From Pleomorphomonas sp. JP5 (lineage in GTDB: Bacteria; Pseudomonadota; Alphaproteobacteria; Rhizobiales; Pleomorphomonadaceae): a stretch of 64,000 nucleotides of DNA. Location of the stretch: contig NZ_JAMDLI010000008.1 in the NCBI RefSeq assembly GCF_023721815.1, positions 186,001 through 250,000 of the forward strand, in the 5' to 3' direction. The translations under genes and the position numbers were made by a program. This document shows, piece after piece, positions 8,047 to 19,235 of this stretch; the stretch's first letter is position 1, and each line of letters starts with the position of its first letter. The notes beneath the pieces were generated by a model. It had not been told where the DNA came from and did no database searches. It saw nothing but the letters and a program-made list of their open reading frames with translations.

Positions 8047-11000
8047 TCACTCGGCGGGCATGGGTGCGGCCTTCGGGTTGGTTGGCGCCGACCGCGCAAC
8101 GGTCAGCCGGCTGACGGCAGCATAAAGCACCGGCACGAAGAAAACCGCCAGCAAGGTGGCCGAAAGCATACCGCCGAAAACGCCGGTGCCGATGGCACTC
8201 TGGATTTCCGATCCCGCCCCGCGCGCCATCATCAAGGGGACGACGCCCAGGATGAAGGCGAGCGACGTCATCAGGATCGGCCGCAACCGCAGGCGCGCCG
8301 CTTTCAGCACGGCGCGCCCCAGCCCAGCCCCCTGTTCGCGCAAATGGCGGGCATACTCGACCAGCAGGATGGCGTTCTTCGCCGACAGGCCGATGATCGT
8401 GATGAGCCCAACATTGAAGAAGACATCGTTCTCCAACCCCCTTGCCAGAACGGCGAGGACCGCGCCGAGCACCCCGAGGGGAACGATCAGCAGGACGGCC
8501 AGCGGGACTGACCAGCTTTCGTAGAGGGCTGCCAGCACGAGAAAGACGATCAGCACCGACGCGGCGAGAAGCATCGGCGCCTGCGAGGCCGACTGCTTTT
8601 CCTGGAAGGACTGGCCGGTCCATTCGAGCGCGAACCCCTGAGGCAGTTGCGCGACCAGACGCTCCATCTCGGCCATCGCCGCGCCACTCGACACGCCGGG
8701 CGCCGCCGAACCGGAAATGCGCTCGGCCGGATAGCCGTTGTAGCGCGTCATCTGCAGGGAAGACGTTCCCCACACCGGCCGGACGACTTCCGACAGCGGC
8801 ACCATGCCGCCGCTGAGGTTCCGGACCTCGAGGCGCAGCACATCCTCGACATGCATCCGCGCCGAGGCGTCCGCCTGGACGATCACCTGCTGCAAGCGCC
8901 CCTGGTTCGGGAAGTCGTTGACATAGGACGAACCGACCGCCGTCGAAATCGTCTCGCTGATGGCGGAGAACGGCACGCCCAGGGCCTGAGCCTTCTGACG
9001 ATCGATCTCAAGCGAGATGCTCGCCCCGTCGGGCAAGCCTTCGCTCATCACGCCGGTGACCAGGCGGCTTTGCGAGGCGAGCGCGATCAGTTGCGCCTCC
9101 GCCGCCTTCAGCGCGGCCGTGCCGCGGTTGGCGCGATCCTCGAGCAGCAGCGAGAAACCCGATGTCGTCCCCAGGGACTCGATCGCCGGCGGCTTCATGA
9201 TCATCGCCGTACCCTCGGGGATGTCGGCCATCGCGGCCTGGGCGGCGGCAATCTCCTCGTCGACGGACGTCTTGCGCACGCTCCAGTCCTTGAGGCTGGT
9301 GAAGGCCTGCGCGGCGTTGGGGCCGGAGCCCGAGAAGCCGAACCCCAGGATGACGGTACTGTCGGCGATGTCGGGCCGTGTGGCGGTATGGGCCTCGTAG
9401 GCGGCCACGACCTTGCGCGTGCGCTCGGCCGTCGCCCCGGCCGGCAGTTCGAACATGGCCATGAAGCTCCCCTGGTCCTCTTCCGGAACGAAAGCCGAGG
9501 GAATGCGCGTGTAGCCAAGCCCGACCACGGCCAGCAGCAGCCCGTAGATGACCAGCATGCGCCCGACGCGACGCAGCATCCAGCCGACCCAGCCGGTGTA
9601 TCCGTCGGTGAGGCTGGCAAACCCGCGATTGAACCAGGCAAAGAAACCGCTCCGTGCATGACCCGTCGCCGGCTTCAGGATGGTCGCACAAAGCGCCGGC
9701 GTCAGCGTCAGCGCCAGAAAGGCGGAGAACAGGATCGACACCGACATGGACAATGTGAACTGGCGGTAGATCGCCCCCACCGATCCGCTGGCCATGCCCA
9801 TGGGAATGAACACGGCGGAGAGCACCAGGGTGATGCCGACGATGGCGCCCGAGATCTCGCGCATCGCCTGACGCGTCGCGTCTCTGGGCGAAAGCCCCTG
9901 CCGGGTCATGATGCGCTCGACGTTTTCGACCACGACGATGGCGTCGTCGACGATGATGCCGATGGCCAGCACCATGCCGAACATGGTCAGCACGTTGATC
10001 GAGTAGCCAGCCACCATCATCACCGCAAAGGTACCCAGCAAGGCCACCGGCGCCACCACGGCCGGGATGACGGTGTAGCGGACCTTTTGCAGGAACAGCA
10101 GCATGACGAGGAACACCAGCGCCATCGCCTCGAACAGCGTCTGGACGACCTTGATGATCGACACCTTCACGAAGGGCGCGGTGTTGAACGAGATGGAGAC
10201 GTCCATGTCGGCGGGCATGCCGGTGCGAAGCTCGGCAAGACGCTGCTCGATGGCGGTTGCAGTGCGGACCGCGTTGGCACCCGAAGCCAGCTGGACGGCC
10301 GCCGCCGCGGCGGGCTTGCCATTGCTGCTCACGCCGAAGGCCAGCGTCTGCGCGCCAAGCTCGACGCGCGCCACATCGCCGAGGGTCAGGCGCGCGCCGT
10401 CGGCCTCGGCGCGCAGGGTGATGGCGGCGAACTCCTCGGGCTTGGTCAGTTGTCCCCTGACGGTAAGCGGCGTTGACGTCTTTGTGCCCGGCACAGTCGG
10501 TTCATCCCCGACCCGGCCGGGAGAGACCTGCGCATTCTCGCGGGTAATGGCCTCCGTCACATCCCCCATGGTCAGGCCATAGGCGGCGAGCTTTTGAGGA
10601 TCGACCCAAACGCGCATGGCACGTTCCGACCCGAACTGCTGGACGCGGCCGACGCCGGGAATGCGCTTGAGCTCCTCCGACAGGTTGCGGGTGAGATAAT
10701 CGCCGAGCGCCAGTTCCTCGGTGGCTCCGGACCGCGACTTCAGCGTGATGACCATCAGAAAGCCGGACTCGGCCGCCTCGACGCCAATGCCGTTTCGGCG
10801 GACGGCTTCCGGCAGGCGCGCCTCGGCGTTCTTCAGCCTGTTCTGCACGTCCACCTGCGCCAGTTCCGGGTCGGTGCCCGGCTTGAACGTGACCTGGATG
10901 CTGGCGCCGCCGGTGGCGTCGACGGTGCTGTCGTAATAGAGCACATTCTTGACGCTCGAGAGTTCCTTCTCGATCGGGGTAACGACGCTGTCGCTGACGG

Positions 11001-11166
11001 TTTGCGCCGAAGCGCCGCCGTAGCTGGCGAAAATGCTGACGCTGGGGGGCGCAACCTCCGGGAAGCGCGCCACGGGCAGCTGCGGGATGGCGACGATGCC
11101 GGCCAGCGCCATGAAAATGGCGATGACCCAGGCAAACACCGGCCGGTCGATGAAGAACTGCGACAT
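8047..11166 (-). CDS. RND efflux pump inner-membrane transporter (AcrB/MexB, HAE-1 family)
   Basis: At 1039 residues it has the normal length for tripartite drug-efflux pumps. The N-terminus MSQFFIDRPVFAWVIAIFM is typical of AcrB relatives. Membrane segment 4 carries the proton-relay aspartate pair in GIIVDDAIVVVENVERIM. Later hallmarks include FVPEEDQGSFM and a C-terminal GLSAKNAILLVEYARHL. It would export hydrophobic drugs, using the proton gradient, with the membrane-fusion protein encoded 11 bases upstream. No outer-membrane TolC-like gene is in the operon, so a channel encoded elsewhere is needed. The two-component genes immediately downstream point to autoregulated expression. Confidence 0.96.
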   Translation of the reverse strand: MSQFFIDRPVFAWVIAIFMALAGIVAIPQLPVARFPEVAPPSVSIFASYGGASAQTVSDSVVTPIEKELSSVKNVLYYDSTVDATGGASIQVTFKPGTDPELAQVDVQNRLKNAEARLPEAVRRNGIGVEAAESGFLMVITLKSRSGATEELALGDYLTRNLSEELKRIPGVGRVQQFGSERAMRVWVDPQKLAAYGLTMGDVTEAITRENAQVSPGRVGDEPTVPGTKTSTPLTVRGQLTKPEEFAAITLRAEADGARLTLGDVARVELGAQTLAFGVSSNGKPAAAAAVQLASGANAVRTATAIEQRLAELRTGMPADMDVSISFNTAPFVKVSIIKVVQTLFEAMALVFLVMLLFLQKVRYTVIPAVVAPVALLGTFAVMMVAGYSINVLTMFGMVLAIGIIVDDAIVVVENVERIMTRQGLSPRDATRQAMREISGAIVGITLVLSAVFIPMGMASGSVGAIYRQFTLSMSVSILFSAFLALTLTPALCATILKPATGHARSGFFAWFNRGFASLTDGYTGWVGWMLRRVGRMLVIYGLLLAVVGLGYTRIPSAFVPEEDQGSFMAMFELPAGATAERTRKVVAAYEAHTATRPDIADSTVILGFGFSGSGPNAAQAFTSLKDWSVRKTSVDEEIAAAQAAMADIPEGTAMIMKPPAIESLGTTSGFSLLLEDRANRGTAALKAAEAQLIALASQSRLVTGVMSEGLPDGASISLEIDRQKAQALGVPFSAISETISTAVGSSYVNDFPNQGRLQQVIVQADASARMHVEDVLRLEVRNLSGGMVPLSEVVRPVWGTSSLQMTRYNGYPAERISGSAAPGVSSGAAMAEMERLVAQLPQGFALEWTGQSFQEKQSASQAPMLLAASVLIVFLVLAALYESWSVPLAVLLIVPLGVLGAVLAVLARGLENDVFFNVGLITIIGLSAKNAILLVEYARHLREQGAGLGRAVLKAARLRLRPILMTSLAFILGVVPLMMARGAGSEIQSAIGTGVFGGMLSATLLAVFFVPVLYAAVSRLTVARSAPTNPKAAPMPAE

Positions 11167-11177
11167 GGACTTGTCTC

Positions 11178-12338
11178 TTATGGCTGGCCGACGGCGGGCA
11201 GGCTGGCTTGCTGAGGCGGGGCGGTTGTTACGGGCATGCCGTCCTCGGCGCGCTCCTGGCCGCGAATGGCGACGACCTCGCCCGCGCTCAAGCCGTCGGT
11301 GACGACAACCTCACCACCGACGGACTCGCCCAATCGCACGTCACGTCGCTCGGCGCGGCCATCCGCCCCGACCACCACGACCTGGGCGGCGCTCGTCGCG
11401 CCCCTCAGAACCGCTTCCTCGGGCACCAGCAACGCGTTTGCGATGACGCCGCGCGGCATCTTCACCCGCACATACATGCCCGGCAGCAAGGACAGCTCCG
11501 GGTTCTCCACCTCGACGCGGACGGAGGCATTGCCCGTGCCGGGATCAACGACGATGCCCGACGACTTCAGCCGGCCCGGCCGCGCATGCGGCGTGCCACC
11601 GGGTCCGACGATTTCGATCGCCCCCAAGCCCTCGGTAGTTGCCTGTTGCACGGCATCGAGCCGCGCCGCCGGCAGGCGCAGATCGAGGTAGACGCGATCA
11701 ATGTCCTGCACGACGCCCAGCGCCTTGTCCGACGACGACGAGGCGAGACCGCCGACGTCGGCCAGACCGCTGCCCACGTAGCCTCTGGTCGGCGAGCGCA
11801 GCGTGGCGAAAGCGAGATCAAGCCGGCGCCGGTCGACCACGGCCCGCGCCTCGGCCAGATTGGCGCCGGCCAGCGCCAGCTCGTTGCGGGCGTTGTCGTT
11901 CTGCTCCCGGCTCGCCACATTGCGGGCGAGCAGCAGGTCGGCCCGCTCGAGGTTGCGTCGCGCATGCGCTTCCTGCGCCGTTGCGCGCTTCAAGCCGGCC
12001 TCGGCGATGGCAAGATCTGCCTTGAGCGGCGCCGGGTCGATCTGGAACAGCACCTGCCCCTCGTCGACGCGAGCCCCCTCCTCCACCAGACGCTGGATAA
12101 TGACGCCGCCCACCTGCGGCCGGATTTCGACGCGGCGATAGGCGGCCACACGGCCGGGAAGCTCGTCGAAAAGCATCACCCGCGTGGGCGAGAGCACACG
12201 GGTGACGACCTGAGCAGGCGCGTCGTCAGCCGCCACCTGCTCATCCGGGCCGGCACCAGCCGACCAGCAGGCAAATATCGCTCCGGACGCGACGACGGAA
12301 ACGACAGAAAGAAGCAGAAGCAAACGGAGGCGCGGCAT
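11178..12338 (-). CDS. RND efflux membrane-fusion (periplasmic adaptor) protein, AcrA/MexA family
   Basis: The 386-residue protein begins with a hydrophobic signal segment (about 3-23). Its end, AIFAC, could be a weak lipobox with Cys at about 24. A barrel-sandwich/lipoyl half follows (EIRPQVGGVIIQRLVEEGARVDEGQVLFQID). Next comes an alpha-helical hairpin rich in Ala, Arg and Glu (about 85-160), then beta-barrel segments ending AIRGQERAEDGMPVTT. Such proteins bridge the RND pump to the outer-membrane channel. It is the first gene of the efflux operon. There is no strong ribosome site before the ATG at 12338; the palindrome GTGTCCAGACAC lies just upstream. Confidence 0.93.
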   Translation of the reverse strand: MPRLRLLLLLSVVSVVASGAIFACWSAGAGPDEQVAADDAPAQVVTRVLSPTRVMLFDELPGRVAAYRRVEIRPQVGGVIIQRLVEEGARVDEGQVLFQIDPAPLKADLAIAEAGLKRATAQEAHARRNLERADLLLARNVASREQNDNARNELALAGANLAEARAVVDRRRLDLAFATLRSPTRGYVGSGLADVGGLASSSSDKALGVVQDIDRVYLDLRLPAARLDAVQQATTEGLGAIEIVGPGGTPHARPGRLKSSGIVVDPGTGNASVRVEVENPELSLLPGMYVRVKMPRGVIANALLVPEEAVLRGATSAAQVVVVGADGRAERRDVRLGESVGGEVVVTDGLSAGEVVAIRGQERAEDGMPVTTAPPQQASLPAVGQP

Positions 12339-12342
12339 ATCG

Positions 12343-12354
12343 GTGTCCAGACAC
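12343..12354. promoter_or_regulatory. Palindrome before the efflux operon
   Basis: GTGTC-CA-GACAC is a near-perfect palindrome four bases upstream of the membrane-fusion-protein start codon, where a ribosome site would normally be. It could be an operator or a translation-limiting hairpin. No function is shown. Confidence 0.35.
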
Positions 12355-12510
12355 TAAGTTCAGCGCGCTGGTTCACACTTGCCTGTCGATATACCGACGA
12401 GGTTTTGTGGAGATTTCATGGATGAACGCGTTCGGGGGGCGTCATCGTCACGGCGGCCTGCCAGTCGATGCCCGAGCGTCTCTCGGGCTGTAGGGCGCGG
12501 CGCGCCAAAA

Positions 12511-12544
12511 CAAAAGGCCCCGCTGTTGCCAGCAGGGCCTTTTG
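12511..12544 (-). terminator. Rho-independent terminator after tRNA-Val
   Basis: On the minus strand, CAAAAGGCCC pairs with GGGCCTTTTG, and the stem extends inward with one mismatch. The downstream side is T-rich (TTTTGTTTTG). It lies six bases past the tRNA 3' end. Confidence 0.85.
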
Positions 12545-12549
12545 TTGAA

Positions 12550-12624
12550 TGGTGGGCGCGACAGGGATCGAACCTGTGACCCCTTCGGTGTGAACGAAGT
12601 GCTCTCCCGCTGAGCTACGCGCCC
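12550..12624 (-). tRNA. tRNA-Val (anticodon CAC)
   Basis: The gene folds as a full cloverleaf. The seven-base acceptor stem is GGGCGCG/CGCGCCC and the D arm contains AGCTCAGCGGGAGAGC. The anticodon stem CTTCG/CGAAG encloses the loop TTCACAC, giving anticodon CAC, and the T arm contains the GGTTCGATCC core. The CCA end is encoded at 12550-12552. It has its own promoter and terminator. Confidence 0.96.
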
Positions 12625-12645
12625 TGACCGTCATGCGGTGGCGCG

Positions 12646-12674
12646 ATATAAGGGCCCTCGGCGGGGCAAGTCAA
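12646..12674 (-). promoter_or_regulatory. tRNA-Val promoter
   Basis: A -35 box TTGACT (12669-12674) and a -10 box TTATAT (12646-12651) are 17 bases apart, close to the housekeeping-sigma consensus of alphaproteobacteria. The tRNA 5' end is 22 bases downstream. Confidence 0.85.
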
Positions 12675-12798
12675 GGCGTCAGGAGCACGAAAATTTGCTG
12701 GCTGGGGATGGCGGCGACAGGCTTGGGACTCCGGCCCGCCGCTGGCGAAAATGTCCTCCGTGAGGTCGGGGACGCCAATGGTTCGCTTGAAAAATTCC

Positions 12799-12828
12799 GC
12801 GGCGCCCGGGGGGATCTCCGGGCGCCGC
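12799..12828 (-). terminator. Terminator of the TerB-like gene
   Basis: An 11-base-pair GC stem (GCGGCGCCCGG with CCGGGCGCCGC) is followed on the minus strand by GGAATTTTTC. It lies about 40 bases past the stop of the TerB-like gene. Confidence 0.8.
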
Positions 12829-12866
12829 GCGCAGGGCGCTGCGTAGGGGAAGCGCTCTCGACCGGG

Positions 12867-13832
12867 TCAGGCAGCGGTGTCGAGCAAAGTACGCAGCGAA
12901 GGATGAATGTCCGGGCTTTCCTCGGACAAGAACTTTAGGAGCGCCCTCTCGTTGGCATGGATGACGCCATCGCGACCGATACGATCGGCCAGCCACTTCA
13001 CCTCCTCGGAGGTGACCGTCTCAGCCTCGCGGATGCGTGCTTCGTCGGCCTCGATCGGCTTCGAGGATGCGTCGTCTTGCTGGTTCCAGGCTGACCAGAC
13101 CCCGCGCAGCCCGTTGGACAGCATGCTTGAAAGCATGTCGCCGAACAGCGCGGTGATGCCGCCGGATGGCGCGTCGAGCCAGGCGTCCCGGCTCAATGTC
13201 TCCTCGCGCGACATCAGCGTATAGCCGCGCGCCGCCATCAGGAAGGAGGCGATCGCCTTGACGAACAGGTCGGACCACGAGGGATCGTTGTCGGCCTCGC
13301 GGCTGCGGTCGTTGAGGTCAAACAGAACCTCCGCTTCCTCACGACTGATGCCGACCGAGCGCTCATTGCCGAAGGCGTAGAGGATCGAGCGCATCCGCTC
13401 GACGTCGGTGGCGGAGATGACCCCACCCTCGCCGTCCTCGGCGCCATTCAGGACGGAACGCGATACCTCGGCAAGCGCGAAAGCGGACAGCTCGACCGGC
13501 ACCGAATCGGCGCGGCGCATGATGTTGACCAGAAGGTCGACCTCGAGATCGGTGGTGATGCCGTCGGCCGACAGCACGCCGATCAACCATCGGGCCATAT
13601 CCTCGCTGACGTGGCCGCTCGGGGCCGTCTGCAAGGCGACATAGTCGGTCAGGGCCTCGATGTAGAGCTGACGGCCGGCCGCCGTCGGGAAGCCTTCCTC
13701 GGCGGCGAGGCGACAGAGATGGCGGATTTCCTCGGCGTCGACGCTGCCATCGGCATAGACGGCGGCGCGCAGGCGAGCGACCGCGTCGAGCGGCACGGCG
13801 CCGGGCGCTATCGTCTTTCCGCTGTCGGTCAT
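12867..13832 (-). CDS. TerB-like (tellurite-resistance-fold) protein of unknown function
   Basis: The protein has 321 residues and is acidic, helical and without membrane segments. The N-terminal part (LDAVARLRAAVYADGSVDAEEIRHLCRLA... pattern) and a second copy near the C-terminus (VKWLADRIGRDGVIHANERALLKFL) resemble the acidic helical repeats of TerB-fold proteins, with Asp/Glu-rich loops such as YADGSVDAEE and GRDGVIHANE that could bind metal. The ATG at 13832 is chosen because AGGGAGTG precedes it; an upstream in-frame start at 13880 lacks this. It appears monocistronic and ends in a clear terminator. TerB-fold proteins are often linked to stress responses, but no reaction can be assigned. 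Confidence 0.7.
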   Translation of the reverse strand: MTDSGKTIAPGAVPLDAVARLRAAVYADGSVDAEEIRHLCRLAAEEGFPTAAGRQLYIEALTDYVALQTAPSGHVSEDMARWLIGVLSADGITTDLEVDLLVNIMRRADSVPVELSAFALAEVSRSVLNGAEDGEGGVISATDVERMRSILYAFGNERSVGISREEAEVLFDLNDRSREADNDPSWSDLFVKAIASFLMAARGYTLMSREETLSRDAWLDAPSGGITALFGDMLSSMLSNGLRGVWSAWNQQDDASSKPIEADEARIREAETVTSEEVKWLADRIGRDGVIHANERALLKFLSEESPDIHPSLRTLLDTAA

Positions 13833-14059
13833 CGTGCCCACTCCCTGTGGTTTGATCTCGGAGACCAAGCTACACCACAATTCCGACTTCGAGCTTAATG
13901 GAACGGGTTAAAAAACCATTGAAGACAAATGGTTAACGGAGAGATTCGGCGGCTTTCAGCCAAAGGTGACGTCTCACCCGGCCGTACCGTCCCGAAATCG
14001 GTCGGATTACCGGCAACCGGTTCGCAACTCGGACCACCTGAGGGCCGCGCGCGTTAACC

Positions 14060-15369
14060 TCACACTTCGCCTTGTCGTTCGCGACGCAGGCGGGCCCAAT
14101 AGTCGAGGCGCTTCCTGAGTTCGCGCTCAAAGCCGCGCTCGACCGGATGGTAGAAGGAGCGACGGCCCATCTTCTCGGGGAAGTAGTCCTGGCCGGAAAA
14201 GGCGTCCGGCTCGTCATGATCGTAGCGGTAGCCCGCCCCGTATCCCTCGCCCTTCATCAGCTTGGTCGGGGCGTTGAGGATGTGACGCGGCGGCACGACG
14301 CTGCCGTATTCCTTGGCCGCCGCCATCGCCGTCTTGAAGGCGCTATAGACAGCGTTGGATTTCGGCGCCGTCGCCACGTAGACGACGGCTTGGGCGATGG
14401 CGAGTTCGCCCTCGGGCGAGCCGAGCATCTCATAGGCGCTCTGGGCGGCGATGCAGACGGACAACGCCTGCGGATCGGCAAGGCCGACGTCCTCGGCCGC
14501 CATGCGGATCACGCGGCGGATGACGTAGAGCGGGTCTTCGCCGGCATCGATCATGCGGCAGAAGTAGTAAAGGGCGGCGTCGGGGTCGGAGCCGCGCACC
14601 GACTTGTGCAGCGCCGAGATCAGGTTGTAATGGCCGTCCTGGGCCTTGTCATACACGGGCGCCCGCCGCTGGACGATCTCCTGAAGCGTCTTGGCGTCGA
14701 ACACCTCGCCCTCGCCGGCGGCGCGCCAGACGTCCTCGGCCAGGGTCAGCGCGGCGCGGCCATCGCCGTCGGCCATCCGGATCAGCGCCCCCCTCGCCTC
14801 GTCATCGAGTGGCAAGGGCTTGCCGGTCACCTCCTCGGCGCGGTCGAGCAACTGGCCGAGCGAGGTTTCGTCGTGCGACTTGAACACCAGCACGTGGGCG
14901 CGCGACAGCAAGGCCGCGTTGAGCTCGAAGGACGGGTTCTCAGTGGTGGCGCCGATCAGCGTCACCGTTCCGTCTTCCATGACCGGCAGGAAGCTGTCCT
15001 GCTGGGCGCGGTTGAAGCGGTGGATCTCATCGATGAACAACAGCGTACTGCGCCCGAGCGCCCGACGCTGACGCGCGGCGTCGAACAGCTTCTTGAGGTC
15101 GGCGACGCCGGTGAAGATGGCCGAGGCCTGCTCGAAGGCAAGGTCGGTCTCGTGGGCGAGGAGGCGGGCGACCGTGGTCTTGCCCGACCCCGGCGGTCCC
15201 CAGAGAATCAGCGAGCCGAGCGAGCCCGACGCCAACATGCGGGTGATGGTGCCGCTCGGCCCGACCAGGTGTTCCTGGCCGACCACCTCCGACAGGTTTG
15301 CCGGACGCAGCCGATCGGCCAGCGGCCGGCCGGCCCTGTTGTCCGCCGTGCTGACGCCGAACAGATCGC

Positions 15370-15373
<4 letters not shown>
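14060..15373 (-). CDS. rarA: Replication-associated recombination protein A (RarA/MgsA)
   Basis: A 437-residue clamp-loader-like AAA+ ATPase. It shows the N-terminal RLRPANLSEVVGQEHLVG box, Walker A GPPGSGKTT, Walker B LLFIDEIHRFN, sensor 1 GATTENPSF, and the MgsA C-terminal domain with the DPLYVIRRVIRMAAEDVGLA and GSPEGELAIAQAVVYVA motifs. RarA acts at stalled replication forks and single-strand gaps in the cytoplasm. Its ATG overlaps the stop codon of the upstream degP-like gene by four bases (ATGA), so the two are translationally coupled. No terminator is evident after it. Confidence 0.96.
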
Positions 15374-16794
<1,421 letters not shown>

Positions 16795-16872
16795 CGCATG
16801 TCTCCGAAGGTGCAGGTTCGACGAGCCATCTTGTACGCCGCCGAATATGGCAACGGAAGGACGCCCAAACAA

Positions 16873-16901
16873 CAAGGGGCGACCCAATGGGCCGCCCCTT
16901 G
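16873..16901 (-). terminator. Terminator after rplQ
   Basis: CAAGGGGCG pairs with CGCCCCTTG around an 11-base loop, followed on the minus strand by TTGTTTG. It lies 26 bases past the rplQ stop and probably ends the alpha operon. Confidence 0.88.
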
Positions 16902-16926
16902 CTCAACTTTCAGCGAAGCGCTTCGA

Positions 16927-17361
16927 TCAGGCGGCAGCCGTCTCGGCCTCGACCGGCTCGGCAGCCTGGCGGGCCTTGTCAGCGGCGCCCTTGGCAGCGA
17001 CGTCGCGGTCGACGAACTCGATCACCGCGACCGGGGCCGAGTCGCCCTGACGGAAGCCGGCCTTCAGCACGCGGGTGTAACCACCGGTGCGGTCCTTGTA
17101 GCGGGGGCCGAGCACGTCGAACAGCTTCTTGGCGGCGATCTCGTTGTTCTGCAGCTCCGAGGCGAGCTGACGACGAGCGGCGAGACCACCCTTCTTGGCA
17201 ATGGTCACCAGCTTCTCGACGATCGGACGCAGGTCCTTCGCCTTCGGCAGGGTGGTGACGATCTGCTCGTGCTCGACCAGCGAGATGGCGAGGTTGGCGA
17301 GCATCGCCTTACGATGGCTCTGAGTGCGGTTGAACCGACGGCCCGCATTACCGTGACGCAT
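16927..17361 (-). CDS. rplQ: 50S ribosomal protein bL17
   Basis: The protein starts [20 protein letters not shown] and contains [20 protein letters not shown], both diagnostic of L17. It sits near the peptide exit tunnel of the large subunit. At 144 residues it is slightly longer than the E. coli form (127) because of an Ala/Glu-rich tail ([17 protein letters not shown]) common in alphaproteobacteria. It is the last gene of rpsM-rpsK-rpoA-rplQ, 90 bases after rpoA, and is followed by a strong terminator. Confidence 0.98.
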   Translation of the reverse strand: MRHGNAGRRFNRTQSHRKAMLANLAISLVEHEQIVTTLPKAKDLRPIVEKLVTIAKKGGLAARRQLASELQNNEIAAKKLFDVLGPRYKDRTGGYTRVLKAGFRQGDSAPVAVIEFVDRDVAAKGAADKARQAAEPVEAETAAA

Positions 17362-17451
17362 GGCCTACTCCTATTTGTCTTTCGCGCGGCTCACGCCGGG
17401 CATGTTGTTTTGAACGAGCCGGAGAGCCACGCCCTCCGGCGAGCGTGATGC

Positions 17452-18474
17452 TCAGTAGTTGTGGTCTTCGTAGCGCTTGGCCAGGTCTTCGATGTTCTCG
17501 GGCGGCCAGTTCGGGACTTCCATGCCGAGATGCAACCCCATCTGCGCCAGCACTTCCTTGATCTCGTTGAGCGACTTCCGGCCGAAATTCGGCGTGCGGA
17601 GCATCTCCGCCTCGCTCTTCTGGATCAGATCGCCGATGTAGACGATGTTGTCGTTCTTCAGGCAGTTTGCCGAACGGACCGACAGCTCGAGCTCGTCGAC
17701 CTTCTTGAGCAGCGCCGGATTGAAGGCGAGCTCCGGAACGGTCTCGACCTTGGTGTCCTTCTGCGGCTCTTCGAAGTTGACGAAGATGGCCAGCTGGTCC
17801 TGGAGAATGCGGGCAGCGTAGGCAACGGCGTCCTCGGGCTTCACCGAGCCGTCGGTCTCGACGGTCAGGGTCAGCTTGTCGAGGTCGAGATCCTGACCCT
17901 CGCGGGTATTCTCGACCTTGTAGGACACCTTGCGCACCGGCGAGTAGAGGCTGTCGACCGGGATCAGACCGATCGGAGCGTCCTCGGGGCGGTTGCGGTC
18001 GGCCGGGACATAGCCCTTGCCGGTGTCGACCGTGAACTCCATGCGGATCTCGGCGCCCTCATCGAGGGTGCAAAGGGCCAGCTCGGGGTTCAGGATCTCG
18101 ATGTCGCCGACGGTCTGGATGTCACCTGCGGTGACGACGCCCGGACCCTGCTTGCGCACGACCATCCGCTTCGGGCCCTGGCCCTGCATGCGGACGGCGA
18201 TTTCCTTGATGTTCAGGATGATGTCGGTGACGTCTTCACGCACACCGGCGATCGAGGAGAACTCGTGCAGCACGCCGTCGATCTGAACCGCCGTCACCGC
18301 CGCACCCTGCAGCGAGGACAAGAGGACACGACGGAGCGCGTTGCCGAGCGTCAGGCCGAAGCCACGCTCGAGCGGCGAGGCGACGACGGTCGCGAAGCGC
18401 TTCGGATCGCGGCTCGGGATGACCTCGAGCTTGTTCGGCTTCTTGAGCTCTTGCCAGTTCTTCTGGATGCTCAC
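17452..18474 (-). CDS. rpoA: RNA polymerase alpha subunit
   Basis: The 340-residue protein has the N-terminal dimerisation domain ([21 protein letters not shown]) and a C-terminal domain that contacts promoter UP elements and activators. The C-terminal domain includes [20 protein letters not shown] and the [23 protein letters not shown] segment. Two alpha subunits seed assembly of beta and beta-prime, encoded elsewhere in this window. It lies 115 bases after rpsK and 90 before rplQ in the alpha operon. Length and domain order are normal. Confidence 0.98.
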   Translation of the reverse strand: MSIQKNWQELKKPNKLEVIPSRDPKRFATVVASPLERGFGLTLGNALRRVLLSSLQGAAVTAVQIDGVLHEFSSIAGVREDVTDIILNIKEIAVRMQGQGPKRMVVRKQGPGVVTAGDIQTVGDIEILNPELALCTLDEGAEIRMEFTVDTGKGYVPADRNRPEDAPIGLIPVDSLYSPVRKVSYKVENTREGQDLDLDKLTLTVETDGSVKPEDAVAYAARILQDQLAIFVNFEEPQKDTKVETVPELAFNPALLKKVDELELSVRSANCLKNDNIVYIGDLIQKSEAEMLRTPNFGRKSLNEIKEVLAQMGLHLGMEVPNWPPENIEDLAKRYEDHNY

Positions 18475-18589
18475 GTTGATACCCTTTCATATGAAGCGGT
18501 TCGCCGCGGGCCGCATCCCCCGCGGGGACCACCGCCTTGACGGGCCATGCCCAGCGCCTTCGCGGCCACCGGGCGTTCGCGGATGAGCG

Positions 18590-18982
18590 TCAGACGCGGC
18601 GACGCTTACGCGGACGGCAACCGTTGTGCGGGATCGGGGTAACGTCGCGGATCGAGCTCACCAGGAAGCCGGCGGCCTGCAGAGCGCGCAGCGCCGACTC
18701 ACGGCCGGAGCCCGGACCGCAGACTTCGACTTCCAGGGTCTTGACGCCATGCTCGGACGCCTTGCGGGCGGCATCCTCGGCGGCCATCTGGGCGGCGTAC
18801 GGGGTCGACTTGCGCGAGCCCTTGAAGCCCATCGTGCCGGCCGACGACCAGGAGATGGTGTTGCCCTGCGCGTCGGTGATGGTGATCATCGTGTTGTTGA
18901 AGGTGGAGTTCACGTGGGCGATGCCGGACGTGATGTTCTTGCGTTCGCGACGGCGGACGCGGCCTGCGGCTTCCTTGGCCAT
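18590..18982 (-). CDS. rpsK: 30S ribosomal protein uS11
   Basis: S11 is recognised by the central [20 protein letters not shown] and [18 protein letters not shown] segments and the C-terminal [18 protein letters not shown]. It lies on the platform of the small subunit near the 3' end of 16S rRNA. The ATG at 18982 gives the usual 130 residues; a GTG nine bases earlier is also in frame. It follows rpsM after a 253-base gap in which no gene is seen, wider than usual for this operon. Confidence 0.98.
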   Translation of the reverse strand: MAKEAAGRVRRRERKNITSGIAHVNSTFNNTMITITDAQGNTISWSSAGTMGFKGSRKSTPYAAQMAAEDAARKASEHGVKTLEVEVCGPGSGRESALRALQAAGFLVSSIRDVTPIPHNGCRPRKRRRV

Positions 18983-19235
18983 GCTCTTCACTCTCTCGTT
19001 TTCGATCTCGTCACCGCCGTAATGCCAGCGGCTACACCGGAGCGCATGCCTCTAGGAGAAACTCCGCGCACCGGAACGAATAAGGAACGGGCACCCTTTG
19101 CCCTTCCCCAGTCGGCGAACGATCCTTCCAGACCTTCCACCATGGACAAAGCGCCGACCGCGATCGCTCGCGGAACCGGCGCCATGTCCGAGCCTTCTCG
19201 TCGGACCGACGCGGAGCCGGACCGACGAAACGGAA

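Noticed and set aside
8027..8773. N-terminal extension of the response regulator over the RND gene
   Set aside because: It overlaps the well-supported RND coding sequence; the receiver domain begins at the ATG of 8026.
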